Assembly (NCBI RefSeq): GCF_020075705.1
Contig: NZ_JAIQUM010000019.1
Coordinates: forward strand, 8,974 to 72,973
DNA from: Metabacillus rhizolycopersici
GTDB taxonomy: Bacteria; Bacillota; Bacilli; Bacillales; Bacillaceae
DNA length: 64,000 bases
Reading direction: 5' to 3'
Position 1 is the stretch's first letter; every line of letters starts with the position of its first letter. A program made the position numbers and the translations under genes. Below, piece after piece: positions 17,757 to 27,269 of the stretch. The notes under the pieces are model-generated. The model worked only from the letters and a program-made list of their open reading frames with translations. It was not told the DNA's origin and did not search any database.

Positions 17757-17877
17757 GTCAAGTCACCTTCCTTATTAATACTAGTATAACATATAAAGAA
17801 GGTAATGTTTTATATGGAGAACGCTTTATTAAAAAAATTTATAAGGATCCCTAAGAGTGAATATATATAGGTAAGTT

Positions 17878-18033
17878 TTATTTCACTATTAGTTCAGAGC
17901 GATCTTTTTTGGCGAAAAAGTCTTTTATCTCATCTACACTAATACCTACTTCAAGCGCCTCTAAAATCATCTCAACCCATTCACGATCAAGCTGGTGGTC
18001 CTTCGTTAGTCTATTAATTCTTTCAATATTCAC
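17878..18033 (-). CDS. sinI: SinI-type anti-repressor
   Basis: A 51-residue protein with the SinI core LDREWVEMILEALEVGISVDE, whose helices mimic the SinR C-terminal dimerisation hook. I chose GTG 18033 because GGAGGG lies six bases upstream. An apparently longer frame to 18084 merely translates the riboswitch aptamer. SinI binds SinR and relieves repression of matrix genes. The leader carries a c-di-GMP-I riboswitch, so its expression is probably controlled by this second messenger as well as by Spo0A. Confidence 0.88.
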   Translation of the reverse strand: MNIERINRLTKDHQLDREWVEMILEALEVGISVDEIKDFFAKKDRSELIVK

Positions 18034-18052
18034 CTTATTCCCTCCTAAAATA

Positions 18053-18077
18053 CTAGACTGTATTTCAGGCAGTCCAG
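18053..18077 (-). promoter_or_regulatory. Expression-platform hairpin of the sinI riboswitch
   Basis: CTGGACTG pairs fully with CAGTCTAG (one G-U pair) around a 9-base loop and is followed by TATTTTA. The 5' arm is the 3' strand of the aptamer, so the two folds exclude each other. This suggests a terminator-like or anti-aptamer switch; polarity is inferred to be ON with ligand. Confidence 0.5.
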
Positions 18078-18142
18078 CCGTCATCGTAGTAACATTAGAC
18101 CTGTGACTTTGCGTCCCTATTTTTCAATAGGTTTGCCCTTTA
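18068..18142 (-). ncRNA. c-di-GMP-I (GEMM) riboswitch in the sinI leader
   Basis: Read on the minus strand, it has the conserved GEMM parts in order: GGGCAAACC, a CTATT-GAAA-AATAG stem capped by a GNRA tetraloop, the near-invariant GGGACGCAAAG, a second stem with the receptor-like GGTCTAA, and the closing strand GGCTGGACTGCC. This architecture is the class I cyclic-di-GMP aptamer. It ends about 35 bases before the sinI start codon. Recognition is by eye against the known consensus. Confidence 0.88.
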
Positions 18143-18162
18143 ACTGATGTAAACGTTATTAA

Positions 18163-18263
18163 ATTATAATTACTTTCTACTTATAGTCCTTTTTCTAAGT
18201 GTGTCTATGTTCCTACTCTATTATAAAAAGGAATTATCAGGAAGTATGTAGAAACATGTCGAA
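18163..18263 (-). promoter_or_regulatory. sinI promoter region with a Spo0A box
   Basis: A TATAAT (minus strand, 18168-18163) lies about 20 bases upstream of the riboswitch. A TGTCGAA word, the Spo0A-box consensus, is at 18257-18263 on the plus strand, about 95 bases further upstream. In B. subtilis sinI transcription is activated by Spo0A-P. No clear -35 hexamer is seen. Confidence 0.45.
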
Positions 18264-18530
18264 GGGTTTAAATTTTTAATAATATTTGTAATTTGTAACA
18301 TTATCGTAACATAAAATAGGCATTTATACCAATTTTTTCTTTGAAAAACGATATTTTTTCCTAGTATTTAACATGAAATTTACAAAAAATTAATAATAGT
18401 AAAAGTTCATTTTCGACTTTTGTTGTTAATTTTTGGAAGGTGAATAGGGGACGGTATGCAATTCATTTATAAAAACCAAATAAAGCAATTGGCTCAACCA
18501 ATCGCTTCAAAGAAAGTAATCGTTTATCCG

Positions 18531-18623
18531 GCATTAACGGGCAGTAATATCCCCACCTCTAAGCTTGAGTAATCAAAGATGTGAAGGTGGAGGATAAAGA
18601 AAACTCCAACTAATGGTCTCGCT
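18531..18623. repeat. Family B intergenic repeat copy (B1)
   Basis: Contains the family words taacgggcagtaa, an interrupted ccccacct...aggtggag stem, and ggtctcgctttatc. It is in the orientation opposite to the copy at about 25955. It abuts the 3' end of yqhG. Confidence 0.5.
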
Positions 18624-19421
18624 TTATCTAAAAATCGCTTGAGGGGTTAAATAAAAGATTCCACCACTTTGCACAGACACGTTAATTTGTGGTTCATAGA
18701 GCTCGCGCAAAGCTTCTTTCTCCAAATGGTAGCAGTCTGGTTTTTCATCTACATCTTCATAGAAGTGATCTAGTAGCTCGAGGTCATCATTCCATCTTTG
18801 TCTTGCAGCATCTGCCCAGGAATGATTGTCTCTACTAATACTTTGCTCAATAAATTGCTCGATTCGTTTCAGACCGCTTTGTGGTTTTATGAGCGGAATT
18901 ACATTAAAGCAAAGATCAGGAATTTTCGGTGTAAGTTCGATCTTTTCTAGTTTTTCTTGGAAGTTTTCTACTAATGTCCCACTTACTAAATGTAAGCCAA
19001 TCGAGTAGTGTTGATCTTTTTTCATATCGCATTGATAGGATACGATGATATTGACACCGAGCCATGGATGTAATGGAATATTTCCATCAGTAGATGAGAC
19101 TTTTTCAAATAAGCGAATGTAGCTTCCGAGTCTTGTGGTTGAGTGAAAAATTTGATGAAGGCGGGGGGCACCGAAATGCATGACCTCACCTTTCAAATCG
19201 TCAGGAACTTGATGCTTATTGGTGATTAATGTTAGTTTCATTGGATTAGGGGCACCGTTCGTTTTTTCAAGATAATGCCAATAGAAAGGTCGATTCATTA
19301 ATTCTTTATCCATTTCGATTGTTAGTTGAACGGTTAGATAGCCAGGCTCATTTTCGACGATATTACAGGAATTCGCAGTGAAGAAGCTTTCTAAAAAATG
19401 ATGAATCTGCTCTTGTTGCAT
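18624..19421 (-). CDS. yqhG: YqhG family protein
   Basis: A 265-residue soluble protein matching YqhG of Bacillus in length and neighbourhood, next to the YqhH helicase gene. I see no catalytic motif, signal peptide or membrane segment. ATG 19421 is preferred because AAAGGTGG lies at the correct spacing; a start at 19439 would overlap that site. It is on the same strand and downstream of yqhH, with a family A repeat between them, so co-transcription is possible. Function is unknown. Confidence 0.82.
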   Translation of the reverse strand: MQQEQIHHFLESFFTANSCNIVENEPGYLTVQLTIEMDKELMNRPFYWHYLEKTNGAPNPMKLTLITNKHQVPDDLKGEVMHFGAPRLHQIFHSTTRLGSYIRLFEKVSSTDGNIPLHPWLGVNIIVSYQCDMKKDQHYSIGLHLVSGTLVENFQEKLEKIELTPKIPDLCFNVIPLIKPQSGLKRIEQFIEQSISRDNHSWADAARQRWNDDLELLDHFYEDVDEKPDCYHLEKEALRELYEPQINVSVQSGGIFYLTPQAIFR

Positions 19422-19477
19422 GAGGATGCCACCTTTCAATGATATTTAATAAGGCTTTTTTGGATATAGTTTTGTGC

Positions 19478-19567
19478 TATTATAGGAAACTATAAAATTC
19501 TTGTACTGTGGATAAGCGCGCGACGTCCAGCTGCAGCGCCTAGCCCTTTCAAGGCGCTGCAGCTTTT
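19478..19567. repeat. Family A repeat, short hairpin form (A2)
   Basis: Starts with aggaaactataaaattcttgtactg and carries a perfect DnaA-box match, TGTGGATAA, at 19507-19515. The second part is a compact perfect hairpin, AGCTGCAGCGCCT/AGGCGCTGCAGCT. The long central module of other copies is absent. Confidence 0.7.
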
Positions 19568-21243
19568 CACTTAGCTACCTTCCTTTGCTCCTGGGCATAT
19601 TGTGCATAATCAAGGATGGAGGTTAAGTTTTCCATCTTGATCTTCATCTCGCCATCACTTTTCGAATGGTACATAATGTCTTGGATGTGATCTTCGAAAT
19701 TTTTGATTTCTAGTTTCGTTAAAATTTCATCTAAATCCCCAATGACTTTTTCAAATAAGTTTATTTTTTCATAGAGCAGTTTTAGGATATGTTCTTCCAC
19801 TGTGCCTCTTGTGGCCATATTGTAGATATGGACATCATGTTCCTGCCCTAGGCGGTGAATACGGCCAATGCGTTGTTCAAGTCGCATTGGATTCCAGGGT
19901 AAATCATAGTTGATGATGTTGTGACAAAATTGCAAGTTAATTCCTTCACCACCAGCTTCAGTTGCTATTAACACTTGGACACGGTTTTTAAAGAGATCTT
20001 TCATCCAATCCTTTTTTCCACGTTTAAAGCCGCCGCGAAATGGAACCGACGTAATTCCATTTTGCTGTAAAAACCATTGTAGATAAAATTGAGTAGCGCG
20101 ATATTCTGTGAAAATGATTACTTTATCATCGATGCTTTTTATTAGGTCAACAACCTTTAAAGCCTTTGTGTTTTGTGTCACTCCATCGATAGCGATCATG
20201 ATGTCTTTAATGACATCAATTGATAAAACGGCTTCATCTTCCTCTGGACGATCAAGCATTTTCTTTAATGTCATGTAAACGGCTTCACGACTACTGCATG
20301 CCTCTCGTTGTAAAGTCATGATAGAAAACGTATTTGCAGCGTACTGTGAATACGATTTTAATGCTGTAATTGTGTTGTATAGATTTTGCTCTGTTTCGGA
20401 AAAATCAATTGGTACTGTTTCTACATGGCGTTTTGGCCAATCGATTCCAGTGTCACCACGTCGATTTCTGATCATCACTTTGTTCACGAGCTCACGTAAA
20501 TGTTCGTGGTCCTCCAGAGACCGATCTTTTGCTGAAAAGGATTCATTAAAATAGGCTTCATTACCTAAGTGTCCAGGCTTTAACAGCGAAACGAGATTGA
20601 AAATTTCCTCCACTTTATTTTGGACAGGCGTCGCGGTTAGCAATAAGCAATATTTCTTTTTTAAGTTTTGGACAAATTCATAGTTTTTCGTTTTATTATT
20701 TTTAAGCTTGTGAGCTTCATCAATAATGACAAGGTCATAGGATTGATCAAGGACGATTTCGCGATGTGGGCTTCGTTTTGCTGTATCAATTGAAGACACA
20801 ACAACATCACAAGATTCCCATACGTAGCTCTTCTTTTGTTCAACCGCTGGGATGAAAAATTTCTCATTTAATTCGCGTGCCCATTGGGAAACGAGGGAAG
20901 CGGGAACTAAAATTAAGACTTTTTTGATAAGGCCACGTATCATATATTCTTTTAAAATCAGCCCAGCTTCAATCGTTTTACCTAAACCAACTTCATCAGC
21001 TAAAATAGCTTTCCCGTTCATTTTTTCAACGACGCGCTCTGCAACCTCTAATTGATGTGGTAGTGGGGTGAAGTGTGGAAGGTGCTTTGGTGCTTGTAAG
21101 CCTTTAAAGGAGGGAACTGTCGTATGCTGTTGAACTTCAAAGCTGAGTTTATAGAGTTCCCAGTTGGACCAAGGCCCATCACTTTCAAGCTTTTCAAAAA
21201 AGCCTTCCTGCCATGACGAATCAAAGTTAGTCTTTATATTCAT
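19567..21243 (-). CDS. yqhH: SNF2/Rad54-family helicase-like protein
   Basis: A 558-residue superfamily 2 DNA translocase. Motif I is LADEVGLGKT with K89, motif II is IIDEAH at 175-178, TATPVQN is motif III, and the C-terminal lobe has GGEGINLQ and RIGRIHRLGQ. Length and position upstream of gcvT on the opposite strand match YqhH. It presumably acts on DNA-protein complexes; its physiological role is unknown. The start ATG has AAAGGA ten bases upstream. It is divergent from the glycine riboswitch operon. Confidence 0.92.
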   Translation of the reverse strand: MNIKTNFDSSWQEGFFEKLESDGPWSNWELYKLSFEVQQHTTVPSFKGLQAPKHLPHFTPLPHQLEVAERVVEKMNGKAILADEVGLGKTIEAGLILKEYMIRGLIKKVLILVPASLVSQWARELNEKFFIPAVEQKKSYVWESCDVVVSSIDTAKRSPHREIVLDQSYDLVIIDEAHKLKNNKTKNYEFVQNLKKKYCLLLTATPVQNKVEEIFNLVSLLKPGHLGNEAYFNESFSAKDRSLEDHEHLRELVNKVMIRNRRGDTGIDWPKRHVETVPIDFSETEQNLYNTITALKSYSQYAANTFSIMTLQREACSSREAVYMTLKKMLDRPEEDEAVLSIDVIKDIMIAIDGVTQNTKALKVVDLIKSIDDKVIIFTEYRATQFYLQWFLQQNGITSVPFRGGFKRGKKDWMKDLFKNRVQVLIATEAGGEGINLQFCHNIINYDLPWNPMRLEQRIGRIHRLGQEHDVHIYNMATRGTVEEHILKLLYEKINLFEKVIGDLDEILTKLEIKNFEDHIQDIMYHSKSDGEMKIKMENLTSILDYAQYAQEQRKVAK

Positions 21244-21490
21244 AATATGACAGTCCTTTCATATTCTAGGCTGTACTTTAAAAATTCATTATTTCTATAG
21301 GAAAGGGAAATATTATCCTTACATAGTGTTTATATTTCCTTAAACACGAACATTATAGATTAATTTTATCTTAAATATTAAGAAAAAAAGGGATTGCCGA
21401 AACGAAAATCACATGGTAGGATGTTAATTAAGTAAGAAAGTTCTGTTCTTCATATGCTTACTAATGTGTTTCATCTTTTAATGTGTACTG

Positions 21491-21538
21491 AAATGTCAAA
21501 ATGTCAAAATGTCAAAATGTCTGAATGTCGAAAAGTCT
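21491..21538. repeat. 8-bp tandem repeat upstream of the glycine riboswitch
   Basis: Six consecutive 8-base units: aaatgtca three times, then aaatgtct, gaatgtcg and aaaagtct. The array decays toward its right end. One unit creates a TGTCGAA word, probably by chance. Confidence 0.75.
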
Positions 21539-21575
21539 GTTATAAAAAGTATAACCAGTTTGATAATTAAATATG

Positions 21576-21873
21576 TGCGGGTGAGAATAAGGGGAGATAC
21601 TATAGGTACGTGATATAGAGCCGAAGGAGCAAACAATTGTGAATCTCTCAGGCAAAAAGACTCTTATTTGACGCGACTCTGGAGAATGTTTGCCTTTGTT
21701 GCAAACTACCAAAGGGGAAAGCTTTATGTAGACATTGTGTTTTTTATTTATCTAGTTGGAAATTTTTTCCAACTAGATACTTTTAAAAAAACACTGTCAC
21801 ATAGAGTAAACTTTCAGGTTAAAAGGACAGAGACTTCCATATTACTAAGTGGGGGTTCTATGTCCTTTTTTTG
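21576..21873 (+). ncRNA. Tandem glycine riboswitch (gcvT leader) with terminator
   Basis: Aptamer I (about 21581-21690) shows GCCGAAGGAGCAAAC, then AATCTCTCAGGCAAAAAGACTC, and closes with GACGCGACTCTGGAGA. Aptamer II (about 21705-21837) shows ACCAAAGGGGAAAGC and AAACTTTCAGGTTAAAAGGACAG, with a long P3 hairpin (TCTAGTTGG/CCAACTAGA). A terminator follows: AAAGGACA.AGA pairs with TCTATGTCCTTT, ending in T7 (21822-21872). Glycine binding is known to favour readthrough into gcvT-gcvPA-gcvPB. Confidence 0.95.
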
Positions 21874-21930
21874 ATCCTAAATTTTCTTCGTGAGCATTCC
21901 AATTTTAAAAATAGAAGGGAGTTATCCAAC

Positions 21931-23034
21931 ATGTCAGAATTAAAACGAACACCATTATTTGAAATTTATAAAAACTACGGTGCAAAAACGATTGATTTTG
22001 GTGGCTGGGATTTACCAGTTCAATTTTCTTCTATTAAAGAAGAGCACGAAGCAGTTCGTACGCGTGCTGGACTGTTCGATGTTTCGCATATGGGTGAGGT
22101 AGAGGTCCGTGGGGCAGACAGTCTTGCCTTTTTACAAAAGATTGCGACAAACGATGTTTCGTTAGTAAAAGATGGTGGCGCGCAATACACAGCAATGTGC
22201 TATCAAGATGGCGGTACAGTTGACGATTTACTTATTTATAAAAAAGCAGATAATGATTATTTACTCGTTGTTAATGCTTCTAATATTGATAAAGATATAG
22301 AATGGCTCACAACAAATGCTTTTGGTGAAGTAACGATTAAAGATCTTTCAAATGACGTTGCATTACTTGCTCTTCAAGGTCCACTAGCTGAACAGGTTCT
22401 TCAAAAGCTAACTGATACAAACTTATCTGACATTAAATTTTTTACATTTAATGATGCAGTGAAAATTGCAGGTGTTAATGCATTAATATCAAGAACCGGT
22501 TACACAGGTGAGGACGGTTTTGAAATTTACTGTGCTTCAGCTAATGCTATAGAACTGTGGGAGAAGATTTTAGAGGCTGGAAAAGAAGAAGGCGTCGTCC
22601 CTTGTGGATTAGGTGCACGTGATACATTGCGTTTTGAAGTGTCTCTACCATTGTACGGTCAGGAGCTTTCGAAGGATATTACTCCGATTGAAGCAGGGAT
22701 TGGCTTTGCTGTAAAACCAAATAAAGAAGCAGATTTCAATGGAAAAGCTGTATTAAAGGAACAAAAGGAAAATGGCCCAGCACGAAAATTAGTTGGGATA
22801 GAATTGTTGGACAAAGGAATTCCACGCTATGGCTATGAAGTATTTGTTAACGATGAGCAAATCGGTGAAGTAACAACAGGTACTCAATCGCCAACGCTAA
22901 AGAAAAATATCGGATTAGCGTTAGTGAAATCTGATTTTTCCGAATTAGGAACCGAAGTAGAGGTTCAAATTCGGAAGAAGAGATTGAAAGCTGTTGTGGT
23001 GGCAACACCTTTTTACAAACGCCCGAAAAAATAA
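21931..23034 (+). CDS. gcvT: Glycine cleavage system T protein (aminomethyltransferase)
   Basis: A 367-residue folate-dependent enzyme that takes the aminomethyl group from the lipoylated H protein, releasing ammonia and forming methylene-tetrahydrofolate. The N-terminal [19 protein letters not shown] and FDVSHMGEV segments and the C-terminal [12 protein letters not shown] segment are diagnostic. ATG 21931 follows AAGGGAG; the frame extends upstream into the riboswitch terminator, but that part is not translated. It is the first gene of the glycine-inducible operon. Confidence 0.96.
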   Translation: MSELKRTPLFEIYKNYGAKTIDFGGWDLPVQFSSIKEEHEAVRTRAGLFDVSHMGEVEVRGADSLAFLQKIATNDVSLVKDGGAQYTAMCYQDGGTVDDLLIYKKADNDYLLVVNASNIDKDIEWLTTNAFGEVTIKDLSNDVALLALQGPLAEQVLQKLTDTNLSDIKFFTFNDAVKIAGVNALISRTGYTGEDGFEIYCASANAIELWEKILEAGKEEGVVPCGLGARDTLRFEVSLPLYGQELSKDITPIEAGIGFAVKPNKEADFNGKAVLKEQKENGPARKLVGIELLDKGIPRYGYEVFVNDEQIGEVTTGTQSPTLKKNIGLALVKSDFSELGTEVEVQIRKKRLKAVVVATPFYKRPKK

Positions 23035-23157
23035 ACATAAGTGGTTTGGTCTAACCGGAAAGAAGGTATTTTTAGAAATTACCTTCTCCACACCCAGTAT
23101 TGGACCGGATTTTCAATGAAATTTAAATATATTCACCTACGAGAGGGGTTCACAAGC

Positions 23158-24504
23158 ATGAATCATCGTTATTTACCAATGACGGAACAAGATAAGCAGG
23201 AAATGCTTCAAGTAATCGGTGTACCATCAGTTGATGAACTGTTTCAAGATATTCCAGAAAGTGTTCGATTTAAAGGCGAATACAACATTAAAAAGGCAAA
23301 ATCTGAAACGGAGCTTTTAAAGGAGCTCACACAATTAGCAGCTAAAAACAAGGATTTACGAAGCAATGCGTCGTTTTTAGGAGCTGGTGTTTATGATCAT
23401 TACATGCCAATCATTGTTGATCATGTGATTTCACGCTCTGAGTTTTATACTGCGTACACACCTTATCAACCAGAGATTTCTCAGGGGGAACTGCAAGCTA
23501 TTTTTGAATTTCAAACGATGATTTGTGAGCTAACTGGAATGGATGTTGCGAACTCATCAATGTATGACGGAGGTACTGCTTTAGCTGAAGCGGCGATGCT
23601 TGCAGCTGGTCAAACGAAAAAGAAGAAAATTCTTGTTTCGCAAGCGGTAAATCCTGAATCACGTGATGTAATTAAAACATATGCGAAGGGACAATACATT
23701 GAAGTTGTTGAGGTTCCAGTTAAGAATGGTGTAACAGATTTAGAGGCGCTAAAGCAGGAAATGTCTGATGATGTTGCAGCAGTTCTCGTTCAATATCCAA
23801 ACTTCTTCGGGGCGATTGAACCGTTAAAAGAGATTGAACCTATTGCACATACAGGTAAAAGTATGTTCGTTGTGTCTTCAAATCCTTTAGCATTAGGGGC
23901 ATTAACACCACCGGGCGCATTTGGAGTAGATATTGTAGCTGGTGATGCACAACCATTCGGAATTCCTACTGCATTTGGTGGACCACACTGTGGTTATTTT
24001 GCCGTAACGAATAAGTTATTAAGAAAAGTTCCAGGCCGTCTTGTCGGTCAAACAACAGATGAAAACGGAAAGCGTGGTTTCGTTTTAACGCTTCAAGCAC
24101 GTGAACAGCATATTCGTCGTGATAAAGCGACATCTAATATTTGTTCAAACCAAGCATTAAACGCACTTGCTGCATCAGTAGCGATGACTGCGCTTGGTAA
24201 ACAAGGTGTAAAAGAAATGGCGATTCAAAATATCCAAAAAGCAAATTATGCGAAAAATGCATGTATAAAAGCTGGACTCGATGTTCCGTACGCACAACCA
24301 ATTTTCAATGAATTTGTAGTAAAGCTAACAAAACCAGTTCGTGAAGTAAATAAACAGTTGCTAGAAAAAGGAATCATCGGTGGTTTTGACTTAGGTAAAG
24401 TGTATCCTGAGCTTGAAAATCATATGCTTGTTGCTGTAACTGAGCTTCGTACGAAAGAAGAAATCGACACATTAGTGATGGAATTGGGGGATGGCAATGA
24501 GTAA
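23158..24504 (+). CDS. gcvPA: Glycine dehydrogenase (decarboxylating) subunit 1
   Basis: A 448-residue N-terminal half of the P protein, the same length as B. subtilis GcvPA. The start ATG 23158 is behind GAGAGGGG; the frame opens at 23041, but those 39 codons cover a hairpin-rich intergenic piece. Segments such as [14 protein letters not shown] and [12 protein letters not shown] are typical. With subunit 2 it decarboxylates glycine and loads the H protein. It overlaps gcvPB by 8 bases, suggesting translational coupling. Confidence 0.96.
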   Translation: MNHRYLPMTEQDKQEMLQVIGVPSVDELFQDIPESVRFKGEYNIKKAKSETELLKELTQLAAKNKDLRSNASFLGAGVYDHYMPIIVDHVISRSEFYTAYTPYQPEISQGELQAIFEFQTMICELTGMDVANSSMYDGGTALAEAAMLAAGQTKKKKILVSQAVNPESRDVIKTYAKGQYIEVVEVPVKNGVTDLEALKQEMSDDVAAVLVQYPNFFGAIEPLKEIEPIAHTGKSMFVVSSNPLALGALTPPGAFGVDIVAGDAQPFGIPTAFGGPHCGYFAVTNKLLRKVPGRLVGQTTDENGKRGFVLTLQAREQHIRRDKATSNICSNQALNALAASVAMTALGKQGVKEMAIQNIQKANYAKNACIKAGLDVPYAQPIFNEFVVKLTKPVREVNKQLLEKGIIGGFDLGKVYPELENHMLVAVTELRTKEEIDTLVMELGDGNE

Positions 24505-25954
24505 TCAAGATCAAGCATTAATTTTTGAATTAAGCAAACCAGGCCGTATCGGATATAGCTTACCAGAGCTTGAGGTTGAAGAATTGTCATTACATGATCT
24601 CATTCCAAATGATTATATTCGAAGTGAGGAAGCTGAACTACCAGAAGTATCTGAGTTAGATATTATGAGACATTATACGGCGTTATCAAACCGTAATCAT
24701 GGTGTTGACTCAGGTTTTTATCCATTAGGATCTTGTACGATGAAATACAACCCGAAAATCAATGAAAATGTCGCGCGTATTGCAGGGCTTGCCCATGTAC
24801 ACCCACTGCAGGAAGAAGAAACCGTCCAAGGTGCAATGGAGTTATTGTTTGATCTACAAGAGCATTTGAAAGAAATCACTGGTATGGATGAAGTAACTCT
24901 TCAACCAGCAGCAGGAGCACACGGTGAGTGGACAGGATTAATGATGATTCGTGCGTATCATGAGGCAAATAATGATACGAAACGAACAAAAGTAATCGTA
25001 CCTGACTCTGCACATGGAACAAATCCTGCTTCTGCTACAGTTGCAGGTTATGAAGCAGTGACTGTAAAATCAGATGAAAATGGCTTAGTTGATTTAGAGG
25101 ATTTAAAACGTGTTGTTGGTGAAGATACAGCTGCCTTAATGCTAACAAATCCGAACACACTTGGCTTGTTCGAAGCAAATATTTTAGAAATGGCACAAAT
25201 CGTTCATGATGCAGGTGGAAAGCTTTATTATGATGGTGCGAACCTTAACGCAGTATTAAGTAAAGCACGACCAGGGGACATGGGCTTTGATGTAGTCCAT
25301 CTTAATCTTCATAAAACATTTACAGGACCACATGGTGGTGGTGGACCAGGATCTGGCCCTGTTGGCGTAAAATCAGATCTTATCCCATATTTACCAAAGC
25401 CAGTGCTTGTTAAAACAGAAGAAGGCTATCATTTTGATTACGACCGACCACAATCAATTGGCCGCGTAAAGCCTTTCTATGGTAACTTTGGTATTAATGT
25501 TCGTGCTTACACGTATATCCGTTCAATGGGACCTGATGGCTTAAAGGCTGTTACAGAGTATGCGGTATTAAATGCAAACTATATGATGCGTCGTCTTGAG
25601 CCGCATTACGATTTGCCGTTTAATCAGCATTGCAAACATGAGTTCGTGTTATCAGGAAAGCGTCAAAAGAAGCTAGGCGTGCGTACGCTTGATATCGCTA
25701 AACGCTTGCTAGATTTCGGCTATCATCCGCCAACAATCTACTTCCCGTTAAATGTTGAAGAATGTATTATGATTGAGCCAACAGAAACGGAATCAAAAGA
25801 AACACTAGACTCATTTATTGAGGCGATGATTCAAATAGCGAGAGAAGCGGAAGAAACACCAGAAATCGTTCAGGAAGCACCACATACTACCGTCATAAAA
25901 CGTTTAGATGAGACAACTGCTGCAAGAAAACCAATTTTAAGATACCAACGATAA
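24497..25954 (+). CDS. gcvPB: Glycine dehydrogenase (decarboxylating) subunit 2
   Basis: A 485-residue PLP-dependent subunit. The PLP lysine is K273 in [18 protein letters not shown]. The start ATG 24497 gives [11 protein letters not shown], as in B. subtilis; an ATG six bases earlier is poorly spaced from the GGGGG site. Completes the P protein heterodimer. No gcvH is in the operon, as is usual in Bacillus, where it lies elsewhere. Confidence 0.96.
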   Translation: MSNQDQALIFELSKPGRIGYSLPELEVEELSLHDLIPNDYIRSEEAELPEVSELDIMRHYTALSNRNHGVDSGFYPLGSCTMKYNPKINENVARIAGLAHVHPLQEEETVQGAMELLFDLQEHLKEITGMDEVTLQPAAGAHGEWTGLMMIRAYHEANNDTKRTKVIVPDSAHGTNPASATVAGYEAVTVKSDENGLVDLEDLKRVVGEDTAALMLTNPNTLGLFEANILEMAQIVHDAGGKLYYDGANLNAVLSKARPGDMGFDVVHLNLHKTFTGPHGGGGPGSGPVGVKSDLIPYLPKPVLVKTEEGYHFDYDRPQSIGRVKPFYGNFGINVRAYTYIRSMGPDGLKAVTEYAVLNANYMMRRLEPHYDLPFNQHCKHEFVLSGKRQKKLGVRTLDIAKRLLDFGYHPPTIYFPLNVEECIMIEPTETESKETLDSFIEAMIQIAREAEETPEIVQEAPHTTVIKRLDETTAARKPILRYQR

Positions 25955-26167
25955 AGTGAGACTTCCATCAGTGGGGGGTTCTTCATCTCCCACTGATGGT
26001 TAGCGAGACTTATCACGCTCAAAACGCCACATCCTGTGGCTTCGCCTGACTTGGACGTCCTGTCCTTCGTCGGATCTTTACGGGCAGTTATCTCCCGCTT
26101 ATCTTCTTTGCTTCTCTCGAATCTTGAAGTGGGAGTTTTACTGCCCGTTAAGGTGGGATAAAGTGAG
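25955..26167. repeat. Family B intergenic repeat, long copy (B2)
   Basis: The fullest copy. It starts with agtgagacttccatcagtgg, which pairs with cccactgatgg, then gttagcgagact, then tttacgggcagttatctccc and its partner gtgggagttttactgcccgt, ending ggtgggataaagtgag. The two inverted arms could form a large stem. Shorter relatives occur at about 18531, 28580, 38690, 46897 and 52136. Confidence 0.65.
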
Positions 26168-26214
26168 AACTGACTTGCTGTGTGGGTTTGACCCTTACAG
26201 TAGGTCAGTTTTTT
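26168..26214 (+). terminator. Terminator downstream of the gcv operon
   Basis: AACTGAC pairs with GTCAGTT, with an inner CTGT/ACAG and GG/CC stem, followed by TTTTT. Confidence 0.75.
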
Positions 26215-26349
26215 GTGGTTCCTTGGCGAAAAGCAAAAAAATCACAAACATTATGACTAGTTTTTAGAAGCTTTGTCGACTTGGAGGAAAACGGTACCAC
26301 CCTTGAAGAATAAGTAGAGTAAGAAAAAATAAAGGGATGGTGAGGTAGA

Positions 26350-27036
26350 TTGGCTATTAAGTATGTAACGATTTCAAAAGCTGCTTCTCTTATTGGAGAA
26401 AAAACATATTTATTAAAAGAGTGGGAAAGAGATTTTTCAGAGTTTATTACCATTGAGCGAGATGAGAAGAACGCAAGAAGATTAACAATGGAAAATATCG
26501 AAATTTTACGGAAAATCAAATCGTTTAAAGATAGCAATATGGATGAACAAACAATAAAGCAGCTTTTACAAAATCAAAATGGATCAATAGCTACCTCGAA
26601 AACTCAAGTAGATCAGGAAGACGTCACAGAAATCAAAGAGTCTCTTTCGAAAATTACAGCATTTATCGATTCGACAGAGGTGCAACAAGTTCTGGAAATG
26701 AATGCACGCTTAAAAGAACTAGAGCAAAATATTGTGTTTTCCATTAGTCAACAAGTGAATGAAACGGCTAAGCTGCAAACGGAAGTAGCAAGAATCGAAT
26801 TTTCTGATGTTCAGGAAATGATCTCATCTTTATCTGATGCCTCTGTAGTTGAACGGGAAGTATTTAAGGAAGAAGTTCACCGTGAACGCGAACTTTTCCG
26901 AAATCAAACAGATTTGCGAGAAGAACGATTCTTGGCCTTTATTAAACAGCACCAAAACAGACAAGAGCGCATTAAACAGGAGCAAAGATCAACAGGCTTG
27001 TCGTTTATTAAACAATTTATCGGTTTTGCTAAATAA
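26350..27036 (+). CDS. MerR-like DNA-binding protein with coiled coil and DUF3967-like tail
   Basis: A 228-residue protein. Residues 1-70 form a MerR-type winged helix (VTISKAASLIGEKTYLLKEWE). The middle is a long charged coiled coil with repeated glutamates, and the tail (EERFLAFIKQHQNRQER) resembles the C-terminal module of phage and plasmid MerR-like proteins and of the chromosome-anchoring RacA type. The start is TTG at 26350 after GGTGAGG. It is not part of the B. subtilis order here, so it may be an insertion. A role in chromosome or phage DNA organisation is possible; no effector site is visible. Confidence 0.65.
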   Translation: MAIKYVTISKAASLIGEKTYLLKEWERDFSEFITIERDEKNARRLTMENIEILRKIKSFKDSNMDEQTIKQLLQNQNGSIATSKTQVDQEDVTEIKESLSKITAFIDSTEVQQVLEMNARLKELEQNIVFSISQQVNETAKLQTEVARIEFSDVQEMISSLSDASVVEREVFKEEVHRERELFRNQTDLREERFLAFIKQHQNRQERIKQEQRSTGLSFIKQFIGFAK

Positions 27037-27269
27037 ACTGTAAAAAGGTCGTTCAAGTCGATTGGCGAGAATATCCCCCTGCAGGTAGACAGTGTTATAA
27101 GACCATTTTAATTATGCGGTCTTACACTAATGCTTGGAGGGGGCTTTTCTATGACAAAACAGGAAGATTGAACTATATTGTTTTATCCAATATAGTTAAC
27201 GGGTGGTAACACCTCCATTGATGGAACTCTCTCTGTAAAAATCAAATTATTTAGTAAAGGATGATAAAA

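Noticed and set aside
18034..18084. Upstream extension of sinI (apparent N-terminus MTAGLPEIQSS)
   Set aside because: These codons translate the riboswitch aptamer and the ribosome site. GTG 18033 has a well-placed GGAGGG.
18454..18570. 38-codon plus-strand frame (MQFIYKNQIKQLAQP...)
   Set aside because: The last third is made of family B repeat sequence and there is no well-placed ribosome site; no family recognised.
21527..21533. TGTCGAA (Spo0A box core) upstream of gcvT
   Set aside because: It arises within the degenerate 8-bp tandem array and is most simply explained by chance.
27196..27215. GGGTGGTAACACC motif resembling a T-box antiterminator
   Set aside because: No stem I, no specifier loop and no downstream terminator; the following gene is not an amino-acid or tRNA-synthetase gene.
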